The position numbers and the translations under genes were made by a program. Below, piece by piece: positions 10,701 to 22,699 of a DNA stretch of 64,000 nucleotides. Source of the stretch: Epiperipatus broadwayi. Lineage: Eukaryota > Onychophora > Udeonychophora > Euonychophora > Peripatidae. The notes beneath the pieces were generated by a model. The model saw only the letters and a program-made list of their open reading frames with translations. It did not search any database and was not told the DNA's origin. Each line of letters begins with the position of its first letter. Within the stretch, counting starts at the first letter, position 1. The stretch spans positions 3,680,673 through 3,744,672 of the forward strand of contig JAQFVV010006271.1 in assembly GCA_028023455.1 (NCBI GenBank). The letters are read 5' to 3'.

Positions 10701-13700
10701 TCCTTTCTGCTTATTAAAGTTTTAAATAAATTAGTTCATTTAATAAACTGTTTAGATGATCTTTAGTTTTAGTGTTTAATCCAAAATTATTAGAAAACAT
10801 TTTATTTAGTTATCACATGAAGCTTTTTAATGTTCTGGCGAATATTACCTTGGCGCGTTGATGCATCTTTATTTCTAGTTAAACTACAATTATTTAATAA
10901 TTATGGTACCAATTGTGTTTTCCATGGATCCAATATTTTGTATTTTTCTTCTGTCAAATATTTTTTTTTCTTTAGGCAAGTGTTTTCCTTGGTAAACTTC
11001 ACTTTCATTCATTATTATTTTATATACACTACTTTCGATCTTTAACTATTTTCTAGAGTATTTTCTCAAGTCATCTTAAAGAAAGTAATCCAAACTATTT
11101 CAATATTAAAATTCCTTTTGTCCATTTATTCTTATATGAATAATACTTATTTTTATTTTCCATTATCTTCCCTAACTCTGCGCACAATGTCCTTTCATTG
11201 ATTTTATACGCACGAAAACAGCTTTCATAGTGATATGCTACATAAACTTTATCAACGAATAACATTAACATATTTGGAATATTATAAAATTTACAACTTG
11301 GTTTTAAGAATCTATCCATTTTCTATTGAAAACTACGATTATATTTCGATAGAATCCACTGGCAGGTTACTGTAAAGTTAGTGAAACATTACTATGAAAA
11401 ACTTTTTTTAAAACATATTATTTTAAGATTCTCTTCGGATGATTTTTAAATTGTCAGTTGGTTTCTTTCAAAGATATTATTAAAATTATAATAAAATTGA
11501 CTAATAAATTGAAGAAAGAAAAAAAAATTTAGAGAGCTTACAATTTTACCTCTGCTCTGGAGTCAACACATTTTTGTCTCCCCCGTTTATACAATTAGTT
11601 GGCATGATTTTGATTGTCTGCCAAGATCTATTTTTTATTGGTCAATCCCTACTTGGATTTATAAACAATTTCTAAAGTTTTAAAATCATGACATAATAGA
11701 CTTAAATGTTAACTCATTATTATTTCTAAATCAATTATTATCTATTACAATTTAACTACCTTTAAAACAATTTTGAAACAATAATTAATAAAGGTGTATA
11801 CTACTTATTTTTATTATGATGTGTGACAATTCCATCCACTTCTATAATATACTATTTAAATATTTTAATTATTAGTATTAATTTAAACCGGTGCTTATAC
11901 ATAGAATATTCCAGACAGTCACGTAGTCATTTCCGGTGTTTAGTCTAATTTTATCTGTCTTAATAAATTTGCTACTTATATTATATAAAATAATAATATA
12001 AAATTTTGAAAAACAATTTAGAAAAATATAGAATTAGATACAATTCTCACCATCACAATACTTATTATTAAATATATCATATTAATCTTTTACTGCTTAA
12101 TATAGTCTATAATTTTAAATACTATATAATATTAATTTTAAAATTTTTTAGTAATTGACCATTTATAATCATCATTGACCTGTAGAAAAGGGCACAATAT
12201 ATATATGAGAAGCAATATAATATATAATGAAATACACAGTAACACTATTAAGAATTAATAGGAGAAACCTCAACTCACTCTATTATACATAAAAAGAATC
12301 TTAATACTATAAACATATGCTATTAAAGTTACATTTAAAATGTACTTCTTTAAGATCTAGTACAATTACGATTGTTTTGTTTTTTTTATTATTTACCTTG
12401 TAAAGATCTTCTAAGCCTCTTACAAACATATTCTAAGCATCCAGCTGCTTTGATCTGATGAAATAATATTTTATTCTTAAAATATTTAAAATGTTTTTTT
12501 TTAAATTTATGTGCCACAAAATTTATCTTTTAAATGAAAAATTTCAATATTAAAATAAATTTAATAACATGATTTGTGAAATTATATAACGTATCTCAGG
12601 GTAATATATTTTTATAAATGCTCTTGACTTTCTAAATTTATTCAACATCGAATGAAATTGCAGTTAAAATACAATAAATAAGATATACTCTTCCACTAAG
12701 CTAATGACATATCATAATTATAAAAATAATAATATTACTAACTCATTAAAATACAACATGATCACTTAAATTTAGAATAAAATACAACATGATATCTTAA
12801 ATAAAATATAAGCTGGGTAGAATTGCACTCGGATATTAGAAATGGGTATGTTATTTGGTAACAATTCTAAAAATTTTAGAATAAATCTACTTTTATCAAA
12901 ATAAAAACTATAAACTTCTAATATGAAAATACCTTAAAATAAATATGGACAGGGATTCGGCATAAGCAAATTGAATAAGTTGAAAGTGATACAAATTGAT
13001 AAACAAATTTTACTTCTTTCTAAGCAAATAGATTTTTCTTAGCTGTTTTATTAATGCTTAAATCATTTAATAAATAGTGATTCTTATACATCTAAATGTT
13101 ATTTACTCTTATAGTAAATACATTAACATACCTGTATAATATTTTTATAAGCATTTAAAATTTTAATTAATGTTTAAAATGATTTGTTTGATAACTGGGA
13201 TGATTTTTGAATAACAACTGGTATGATACACTATTATAAATATTGGTTTAAATATAACTTATATTTTTAGCACTTCCATTATATAATATTATAACATATT
13301 AGATGAACAAGTTAATAATTCAAGTTTTAAATGTATTCTTATATTGTAAATCATTAAGAACATTTACAATATTAGAAGAAAACAATTTTGTAAATAAAAT
13401 ACTAAAGCAGAAGATTAACTAGTTCAATTCAGGAATTAATACTATATTATTTTAGAATCATATAAAAGTTTGTAAGCAAATAGACAAATATTTCTATAAT
13501 ACAGTAAACAAAGTTTTATGTAATACACCATTGCATGATCCATTGTTTGTATAATGATCAACTTTTTCCATAGATTAAAGCAAAAATTCCAGTAATATTG
13601 TAACTTTGTAAAAACCATTCATGTATTTTTCTTTCATCCAATTGCCCTGATAAGTCAACATCAATGGGTTACCTGTTTATTTCATATTAATTTTAGTTTT

Positions 13701-14416
13701 ACAAGGATAAAATTTGAAACACATATTTCTAAACAAAAATATTAACTGTCTCTTTAGAAAAATATTTTTTTTTACATTGTTAAGTATTTTCATGATAATT
13801 TTTTATGCATACAGCACACACATCTGTCCTTCCTCTCTTATATAACCAACCCTAACTGATCAGCTCACTACTACAATCAATCATTCAATAATATCAATTT
13901 CCAATCATTAAATTTAAATTCAAATTTTTGATTTAATTAAAGAATGACAGAAAGAAACAAAAATGAAAGATTCTAAAAAATAGCAATTTAACATATTTAA
14001 GCTTCCAATAAATATTTTTAATATAATTATTTAATAAACTAAATATTATTAAATAAACATTGCATTAAATAAATTATTTTTCATATTTATTTACTATTAA
14101 TTAGGTATTAAATACAGGTGAATTTTTTTATACTTTTTAACTAAAGTAATTATTGTTAGCAAATTAAATATAGCAAAATAATACAAGCAAGAACAAAGAC
14201 AGACATACATATAATTAAATATACATTCCATTGGAGAATGTATTGCCTTACTTTATATTATCTATTGATGTATTTAAAATATGTAAGCCTACTAAAGTTA
14301 TAGATTTAATTCATAACTATTACAATTTAGATTTACTTACAATAAAACCTACATTTATTTCATAAATATTAGTACATTATTTATACCCTACACAACATTA
14401 TTATTAAAATTTATAC
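7777..14416. other. AT-rich stretch, no gene recognised
   Basis: No reading frame with recognisable motifs on either strand. The two longest frames (10830-11045 and 11095-11319, 71-74 codons) have no family features and fit chance. A slightly GC-richer patch follows the TA run at 7780-7850. There is no clear repeat, RNA gene or element boundary. Confidence 0.6.
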
Positions 14417-15120
14417 TTATAACAGAATATTAATATGCACTTTAAACATTACTTGATGCATTAATAATATGTATATTCTGTTAGTCAAAATATAATCCAA
14501 TTCTGCTGTATCTTCATTTGGATGCTTACAAGTCCATTTCCTTTTAACATTTTTCTCAAAAAAAGAATGCATAATAAAAAGTTTTTCTTTTTCTGCAAAC
14601 TCTACAAGTTTATGTCCTTTTTCATTTCTATTACCATAACCAAAATTCTTTCCAGCAATTTCATCTTTAATTTGTTTACCAATTATAACATTAAAGTCTC
14701 CCATGACAATTTTAAAATGTCATTTACTATGATCAAATGCATTTTGTACATCCATATAAAAATCTTTTACAGCTTCATCACTATGTGAACTTGTTGGGGC
14801 ATAAACCTAAATTATCTGTATTTGGTATAAGCTATTAAGGTGTATAATTTATCTTGCCATTCTGTCTGATAGACTATCAATCTCCACAATGTTGTTCTTC
14901 CACTTTTTTATTTATAATGAATCCGACTCCACTTGTATTTCCAATATCTGTACCTTTATAGTAGAGTACATGTCAATTTTTAAATCAATTGTCTTTTCAC
15001 CTTTTCTTCTAACTTCACATAGTCCAATCATTTAATATAAGACAGTTCTTCTAATTTTTGCAATCTTCATTCACTTGAAAGTGATCTACAGTTGTAAGTA
15101 CCTAAATAAAAAGTTGTCAT
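14417..15120 (-). pseudogene. LINE endonuclease (EEP/APE-like) domain, decayed, possibly RTE type
   Basis: Minus-strand remnants of a non-LTR retrotransposon endonuclease, in order: GTYNCRSLSSE (near 15,100), IGLCEVRRKGE, GNTSGVGFIIN, VYAPTSSHSDE (near 14,800), then an open segment beginning MGDFNVIIGK at 14704 with GYGNRNEKG, KRKWTCKHPN and ELDYILTNR. These are the usual blocks of the apurinic-type endonuclease of such elements; GDFN and the ELDYI block carry catalytic-region residues. Stops and frame shifts interrupt it between blocks, and no reverse transcriptase follows. The clade call is from general resemblance only. Confidence 0.85.
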
Positions 15121-15567
15121 CAAATGGCAGTTTGGGTCTGTAATCAGGGGACTCTTAGCACACTCTACCTTCAGCCAACAACTGCTGCTTTGGTTGATAA
15201 ATTTACAGCCTCCAGGGAATAAGGATCATGATTTATTTTTGGCTATCATAACTGTATATATTGGAAAAATATTTATCATTTACACAAACATTCATTGTGC
15301 CTTATCAGGTAACTGAGAAGAAAGTCCATGGTATTTCTTGATCTTAAACTCAGGGGTAAAAAGCCTATAAACTCACCATGCTGGGTAATGCATGTTGGCG
15401 AGCAGCCCATCCATGTTCATATACTATATGAATAATCATGTAGTAATAACAGCTGCAATGACAAGAATGTATGAAGTAGATATTAGGAAGTTCCCTGCTC
15501 AGTTCCTTTAAGGCCTCCAAGAAAAATCAAAGGGTCTTCTTTTATTTAATAGCAAACTCTTTTCTGC
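15121..15567. other. Region upstream of the LINE fragment, no gene recognised
   Basis: In minus orientation this precedes the endonuclease start, so it may be the 5' region of the same LINE. It is less AT-rich than its surroundings but shows no convincing open frame. Confidence 0.4.
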
Positions 15568-15570
15568 CAC

Positions 15571-15631
<61 letters not shown>
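15568..15631. repeat. (CA)n(TA)n microsatellite
   Basis: About 12 CA units running directly into about 20 TA units. Confidence 0.97.
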
Positions 15632-15635
<4 letters not shown>

Positions 15636-15734
15636 TATCCCACAATTCATTAATTTTTATATTAGCCGCCTGTCAATTTATTAAATGTTGCTTTCCATTT
15701 TTTCTTAACGAAGCTTCTTTATATATATATATAT
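15632..15734 (-). repeat. Short TA-flanked fragment, possibly PLE-B 3' region
   Basis: About 88 bp between two TA runs (the second at 15,719-15,734). Its left end has ATCCCACAATTCATTAAT, an 18-base match to the PLE-B 3' UTR at about 16,442-16,460 in the same orientation; the rest is only loosely similar. It could be a 3'-terminal scrap of a PLE-B relative inserted in TA. Confidence 0.35.
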
Positions 15735-15736
15735 TA

Positions 15737-15845
15737 TGAATTCGTTTTTGGAGAAAAATGTTAAAAGAAATGGACATGGAAGCATGCGGATAAAGGTAGA
15801 GCAGAATTGGATTATATTTTTTCTAACATAAAATACTGTACTGGT
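15737..15845 (+). pseudogene. LINE endonuclease fragment, plus strand
   Basis: Translation with one frame change gives FLEKNVKR, then KWTWKHADKGRAELDYIFSN, matching the FFEKNVKRKWTCKHPN...ELDYILTNR block of the LINE at 14417-14704 but on the opposite strand. Only ~35 codons remain. Confidence 0.75.
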
Positions 15846-16192
15846 CAAAAATGTTTATCCATCCAACAAGACTTAGAATTTGAGCAAAAGTACCCTGAAT
15901 CCAATCATGCCCCAGACACACAAGTCATGAGCAATCATGCATTCTATCCTATTTGCCCATTCCCCAAATCTATAACACATTAGACAGCACCTGGTGGTAC
16001 TAAATAAATTCATTATGTTCAGGTCTGGTGCTACAGCATTTTGAATGAGAACTTAACTGGTTATGATGATGAGAGATTGAGTGAACCTGAGATATAAGTT
16101 AAAAAAAAATAGCATAAGTATATTAAAAAGATTCAAACAACTTGATTAAATTTTACAATTATAAATATTTACTTTGACAAATATTCAAGATG

Positions 16193-16288
<96 letters not shown>
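16193..16288. repeat. (TA)n at the left end of PLE-B
   Basis: About 95 bp of nearly pure TA directly in front of the 3' end of the PLE-B left arm. Confidence 0.97.
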
Positions 16289-16291
<3 letters not shown>

Positions 16292-16348
16292 AACTTAAAT
16301 ATATTCCAAACAATGGTAAACAATTTATAATATGAATAAAAACTCATA

Positions 16349-16388
16349 AAGAAATATTTTCGATTATATTCATAATCATTTTCAACTC
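16349..16388 (-). ncRNA. Possible hammerhead-like fold of PLE-B (left arm)
   Basis: Same sequence as 18,149-18,188, on the minus strand: GAG/CUU stem I, UUGAAAA core strand, GAUUAU/AUAAUC stem II with loop GAAU, then GAAA and a short A/U stem III. It is 60 nt from the left 3' end. The A/U stem III is weak evidence. Confidence 0.35.
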
Positions 16389-16524
16389 AACTTTCAAAAT
16401 GGAATCATTTATTACCAACCGAAAACACATGTCGATTTAAATATCCCACAATTCATTAATCCTAACATTTGCTGACTGTCTGTTTATTATCATATTTTTA
16501 TACCTACTAATAAAAACTGCCTCT

Positions 16525-17478
16525 TTAATTTTTTTTTTCATTATCCCTCTCTTGGCCTAAAATTTTTATTTTATTTATATCAAAATTAAACTTAAAATTA
16601 CAATTCCTATCATGATCATAAAAATCAGATTCAGTATATAACTTGACTTTATTATTATTATCATTACATATCTGTACATTTTTCAAAACTCTTTTATACA
16701 ACAACCTATGTCCTTTAATTCTTTTCTCCTTATTATGTCTAGATTCCCCTACATATGATAAGTTACATCCACAAAAAATTCTATAAATTATATTACTCAC
16801 GTTATTTTTTTCTAACTTATCTTTTGAATTATTAACCATTCTATTTAAATTACCTGATCCATAAAATGAAACATTATATATACTATTATAAACTTTTTTC
16901 ATAAATTTTACTTCATTATTATTATAAAAAGGCAAAGAAATCCACTTCTTACTCTCAATTTCTTTATCACCAGTATTTCTATTAATTTGCTTACTAAATT
17001 GACAAACCACTTGATAAATTTCTTTTATATTATAACCTACACTTAATAACTCACTTACATAATTGTCAATATTTTTCTTTTTATCACATGCACATTTACA
17101 CAATATATTATTTCTATGTAAAAAAGACCTAAAACCAGCCATTTTATAATTATGTGGCACTTTAGATAAATATGGAATATACCCTCTAGTTTCAATAGGT
17201 TTAATAAACAATTTATAGTGAATCATATCATTGTTCCTTGAAATTATCAAATCTAAATATTTAATACTGTTATCATATTCTTTATCCATAGTCCAGATAA
17301 GAACTTTTAATTTATTATATTCAACAAAAATTTTTATCAATCATTTCTGAAGAAGCACATATAAAAACATCATCCACATATCTTGTATATATCTTAATAT
17401 TTTCCATAAATATAAATTTGTTTAAAATCTTTTCTTCATAATATGACAAAACAAAACTGCATAACTGTGCCACCAATG
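16525..17478 (-). pseudogene. PLE-B reverse transcriptase C-terminal part and GIY-YIG endonuclease, truncated and frameshifted
   Basis: From the junction on the minus strand: PIGGTVMQFCFVIL (RT motif B region), then RYVDDVFICASSE (motif C, near 17,370), a frame shift or stop near 17,340, then an open 271-codon frame to 16,525 with KYLDLIISR, RGYIPYLSKVPHN, SELLSVGYN and the GIY-YIG domain NIIYRIFCGCNLSYVGESR followed by KRIKGHR. The canonical GIY is NIIY and YIG is YVG, as often in PLEs. Everything upstream of motif B is absent. The first codon of the open frame is a TTG directly after a stop, so it is not a real start. Confidence 0.87.
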
Positions 17479-18012
17479 GTAAGTGAATTATTAAGTGTAG
17501 GTTATAATATAAAAGAAATTTATCAAGTGGTTTGTCAATTTAGTAAGCAAATTAATAGAAATACTGGTGATGAAAAAATTGAGAGTAAGAAGTGGATTTC
17601 TTTGCCTTTTTATAATAATAATCAAGTAAAATTTATGAAAAAAGTTTATAATAGTATATATAATGTTTCATTTTATAGATCAGGTAATTTAAATAGAATG
17701 GTTAATAATTCAAAAGATAAGTTAGAAAAAAATAATGTGAGTAATATAATTTATAGCATTTTTTGTTGGTGTAACTTATCATATGTAGGGGAATCTAGAT
17801 GTAATATGGAGAAAAGAATTAAAGAACATAGATTGTTGTATAAAAGAGTTTTGAAAAATGTACAGATATGTAATGATAATAATAATAAAGTCAAGTTATA
17901 TACTGAATCTGTTTTTTATGATCATGATAGGAATTGTAATTTTAAGTTTAATTTTGATATAAATAAAATAAAAATTCTAGGCCAAGAGAGAGATAATGAA
18001 AAAAAAAATTAA
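17479..18012 (+). pseudogene. PLE-B GIY-YIG endonuclease domain, 5'-truncated
   Basis: About 177 codons homologous to the C-terminal half of the left-arm protein (SELLSVGYNIKEIYQ, NIIYSIFCWCNLSYVGESR, KRIKEHR) and ending at the same LGQERDNEKKN tail. Differences from the left arm include CWC in place of CGC in the GIY-YIG core and N-to-K-type changes; several alter residues, so the copies are decaying. The AUG in front (17,443) belongs to the left-arm strand and is not a real start. Confidence 0.87.
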
Positions 18013-18148
18013 AAAGGCAGTTTTTATTAGTAGGTATAAAAATACGATAATAAACAGACAGTCAGCAACTGTTAGGATTAATGAATTGTGGGATATTTAA
18101 ATTGGCATGTGTTTCCGGTTGGTAATAGATGATTCCATTTTGAAAGTT

Positions 18149-18188
18149 GAGTTGAAAATGATTATGAATATAATCGAAAATATTTCTT
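18149..18188 (+). ncRNA. Possible hammerhead-like fold of PLE-B (right arm)
   Basis: Segments: GAG (stem I), UUGAAAA, a U, GAUUAU-GAAU-AUAAUC (6-bp stem II), GAAA, a short A/U-only stem III, and CUU (stem I, with one G-U pair). The core strand has the same UUGANAA form as PLE-A and PLE-C. It ends 100 nt before the right 3' end. Confidence 0.35.
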
Positions 18189-18288
18189 TATGAGTTTTTA
18201 TTTATATTATAAATTGTTTACCATTGTTTGGTATATATTTACGTTTCGTTATTGTATTATTGATATTAGCGAACATTTATTTTGTTTT

Positions 18289-18310
18289 ATATATATATAT
18301 ATATATATAT
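18289..18310. repeat. (TA)n between PLE-B and PLE-C
   Basis: Only 22 bp of TA separates the 3' end of the PLE-B right arm from the 3' end of the PLE-C left arm, so the two insertions share a target microsatellite. Confidence 0.95.
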
Positions 18311-18365
18311 CAAAACTACCCCAAATCTAAAATTAAACCAGACCAACATAAAAATAATATTAAAA

Positions 18366-18407
18366 CACAACCTAAGGTTTCACTGCTACAAGCAGACTTC
18401 TCAAGTG
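18366..18407 (-). ncRNA. Hammerhead-like fold of PLE-C (left arm)
   Basis: Same 42-nt motif as 20,002-20,043, on the minus strand. It lies 55 nt from the left 3' end. Confidence 0.5.
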
Positions 18408-18444
18408 TAAAGAACTACAAAAAAACCACACATTATATATACTA

Positions 18445-19507
18445 TTAAAAACTACCCACAAATCCATTCACTTCCCATCCACCCTTAATATTAAAAGAAC
18501 TCTTAAATAAGTTAATTGCTTCAGAATAATAAATTTTCAATAATAAAGACTCTTTAATTCTTCTTTTGATTTCATTTCTCTCAAAGAAGACAACCTTAGC
18601 TTCATCAAAATCAATAGTGTGGCCTGTATCTTTTTCATGGACATACAAAGCAGAACTAAGATATCTATTTTTCACTCTACTTTTATGAACCTTTATTCTT
18701 TCATTTAAACTCAAACTACTCTGACCTATGTAAACCTTCTTACAAAATAAACAAGTAATAAAATATACCACACCAAGAATAGTCTTTCTATCAAAAACTT
18801 CTTTTGTATTATTTAATAAATTATTCAATGTAACACCCCTTTTCCAAGCAATTTTCTTTTTTCCAAACAATTTACTATTTCTACACACAATTTTATAAGA
18901 AGACAATTTAAATGGCAAAAAAATAAAATCATATTTTTCTTTAACCTTTACATCCTTACAAATATTACTATTAAATAAAATACTTTTAACAAATTTATCA
19001 GAGTATCCAACACTCAAATAATCTTTATAAAATTGATATTTCTGAAACAAAGCTACCCCACTAGAATTATTTAATTTAATATTCCTATGACAATAATTCC
19101 TTAAAGCAGCTACTTTATGAGATACAGACTGATAGCTATCAGGTTTAATTATAGATATTAATTCTTTACTTTTAACTAAATGACTGCACAATAAACAATT
19201 AGTTTCTATATTTCTAATCACCAAAAGATCTAAAAATTTTAACTTATCAAAATCTAACCCCCCTCCTTCTAACACAAATTTTATAGAAGGATCAAAACAA
19301 TTAAACTCATTTACAAATTCCTTCAATTTATCATTCTCAACTACAAATAAACAATCATCAACATATCTGACAAATAATTTTACATATAAACAATTCTTTT
19401 TAATAATAATTTCCTCTTCCATAAAACTAATATAAACTGAACATACTAAAGGAGAAATAATATAACCTATTATCCACCCTTCCTTAATCTTATAAAAATT
19501 ACCTCTA
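18445..19507 (-). pseudogene. PLE-C reverse transcriptase (from motif B) and GIY-YIG endonuclease, 5'-truncated
   Basis: From the junction: NFYKIKEGWIIGYIISPL (RT motif B), then an open frame of 325 codons from 19,422 that includes LFVRYVDDCLFVV (motif C), EGGGLDFDKLKFLDL, IIKPDSYQ, CHRNIKLNN and the GIY-YIG domain LGVVYFITCLFCKKVYIGQ with NERIKVHKSRVKNR, ending SSFNIKGGWEVNGFVGSF. The frame appears open from the junction to the stop, so only the 5' part (motif A and upstream) is lost. Of the PLE arms here it is the best preserved, but it lacks half of the RT. Confidence 0.9.
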
Positions 19508-19963
19508 TCTTATAAAATTGTGTGTAGAAATAGTAAATTGTTTGGAAATAAGAATATTGCTTGGAAAAGGGGTGTTACATTGAATAATTTATTAAATAAT
19601 ACAAAAGAAGTTTTTGATAGAAAGACTATTCCTGGTGTGGTATATTTTATTTCTTGTTTATTTAGTAAGAAGGTTTACATAGGTCAGAGTAGTTTGAGTT
19701 TAAATGAAAGAATAAAGGTTCATAAAAGTAGAGTTAAAAATAGATATCTTAGTTCTGCTTTGTATGTCCATGTAAAAGATACAGGCCACACTATTGATTT
19801 TGATGAAGCTAAGGTTGTCTTCTTTGAGAGAAATGAAATCAAAAGAAGAATTAAAGAGTCTTTATTATTGAAAATTTATTATTCTGAAACAATTAACTTA
19901 TTTAAAAGTTCTTTTAATATTAAGGGTGGATGGGAAGTGAATGGATTTGTGGGTAGTTTTTAA
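19508..19963 (+). pseudogene. PLE-C GIY-YIG endonuclease domain, 5'-truncated
   Basis: About 150 codons, YKIVCRNSKLFG onward, with GVVYFISCLFSKKVYIGQ and NERIKVHKSRVKNR, ending at the same GFVGSF tail as the left arm. The second cysteine of the CLFC pair is a serine here (CLFS), a change at a position usually conserved in PLE GIY-YIG domains. No start codon belongs to the element. Confidence 0.88.
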
Positions 19964-20001
19964 TAGTATATATAATGTGTGGTTTTTTTTGTAGTTCTTT
20001 A

Positions 20002-20043
20002 CACTTGAGAAGTCTGCTTGTAGCAGTGAAACCTTAGGTTGTG
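20002..20043 (+). ncRNA. Hammerhead-like fold of PLE-C (right arm)
   Basis: Segments: CAC, UUGAGAA, GU, CUGC-UUGUA-GCAG (stem II), U, GAAA, stem III ACC/GGU with loop UUA, U, GUG. Relative to PLE-A, two stem II pairs change together (G-C to A-U, C-G to U-G) and the stem III loop changes from AU to UUA while the stems are kept. That pattern points to a selected RNA structure. Confidence 0.52.
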
Positions 20044-20139
20044 TTTTAATATTATTTTTATGTTGGTCTGGTTTAATTTTAGATTTGGGGTAGTTTTGAT
20101 TTTATATTGACTAGTTTAGCTTTATGCTTGTAATGTTTA

Positions 20140-21735
<1,596 letters not shown>

Positions 21736-21885
21736 TCATGGTAGGCACATTCTACTTAATCTAAAAGCATGTTTCTTGACCTTGGCATTTCTCTGGTGGC
21801 ACGGGCACTCTGGATCATCAGGAGCTACAACTTCATACAGTGCAGAGTCAGGCTGAAGATGGAGGAAAAGGTGGCTTAGTCCCCT
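21736..21885 (-). other. Candidate coding exon (unidentified), GC-richer island
   Basis: On the minus strand, a 50-codon open stretch runs from a possible acceptor (pyrimidine-rich tract then AAAG at ~21,886) to a TGA at 21,736-21,738. It includes PDSALYEVVAPDDPECPC and NAKVKKHAFRLSRMC. Composition is much less AT-rich than its flanks, and a GAG/GTAACA donor-like site lies downstream near 21,683. I do not recognise the protein. It could be a last exon, a relic or chance. Confidence 0.25.
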
Positions 21886-22520
<635 letters not shown>

Positions 22521-22699
22521 TCCTGTAATATATGTATATATCTGAGTCACATCTATAAAAGTTAGTATTTAAAATAATTAAAAAAAATTTTTATTTAAGA
22601 TTTATATTTTTTAATCTCATAGATGCTTCTCAGAAATATACACATAGTTTATATACATATGACAAAAAAGGAGCAGGATGAAATGTGGGTTGTGATAGA

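Larger units (their letters stand above)
16289..17478 (-). mobile_element. PLE-B left arm, 5'-truncated Penelope-like element
   Basis: Minus-strand arm. Its noncoding 3' part and coding part match the plus-strand arm at 17479-18248 with a few per cent divergence, giving a second head-to-head palindrome with its centre at about 17,478. The 3' end abuts (TA)n at 16,288. PLE-B is a different family from PLE-A and PLE-C, with only distant protein similarity. Confidence 0.88.
17479..18288 (+). mobile_element. PLE-B right arm, 5'-truncated Penelope-like element
   Basis: Plus-strand partner of the left arm, starting at GTAAGTGAATTATT. It matches the left arm up to GTTTCG at 18,248, then has another 40 bp that the left arm lacks, and ends at 18,288 in a TA run. 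The extra 40 bp at one end only is also seen in PLE-C. Confidence 0.88.
18311..19507 (-). mobile_element. PLE-C left arm, 5'-truncated Penelope-like element
   Basis: Minus-strand arm of a third PLE, related to PLE-A (about half of residues shared in the RT and endonuclease blocks). Its 3' end GGTAGTTTTGA abuts (TA)n. It meets the plus arm head-to-head at about 19,507. Confidence 0.9.
19508..20139 (+). mobile_element. PLE-C right arm, 5'-truncated Penelope-like element
   Basis: Plus-strand partner starting at TCTTATAAAATTGTG. It matches the left arm to GGTAGTTTTGA at 20,099, then extends 39-40 bp further before entering (TA)n at 20,140. The left arm stops at the shorter point. Confidence 0.9.

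Noticed and set aside
17340-17360. CTGAAGA motif that resembles a hammerhead core
   Set aside because: It lies in PLE-B coding sequence just after YVDD and no stem or GAAA partner follows.
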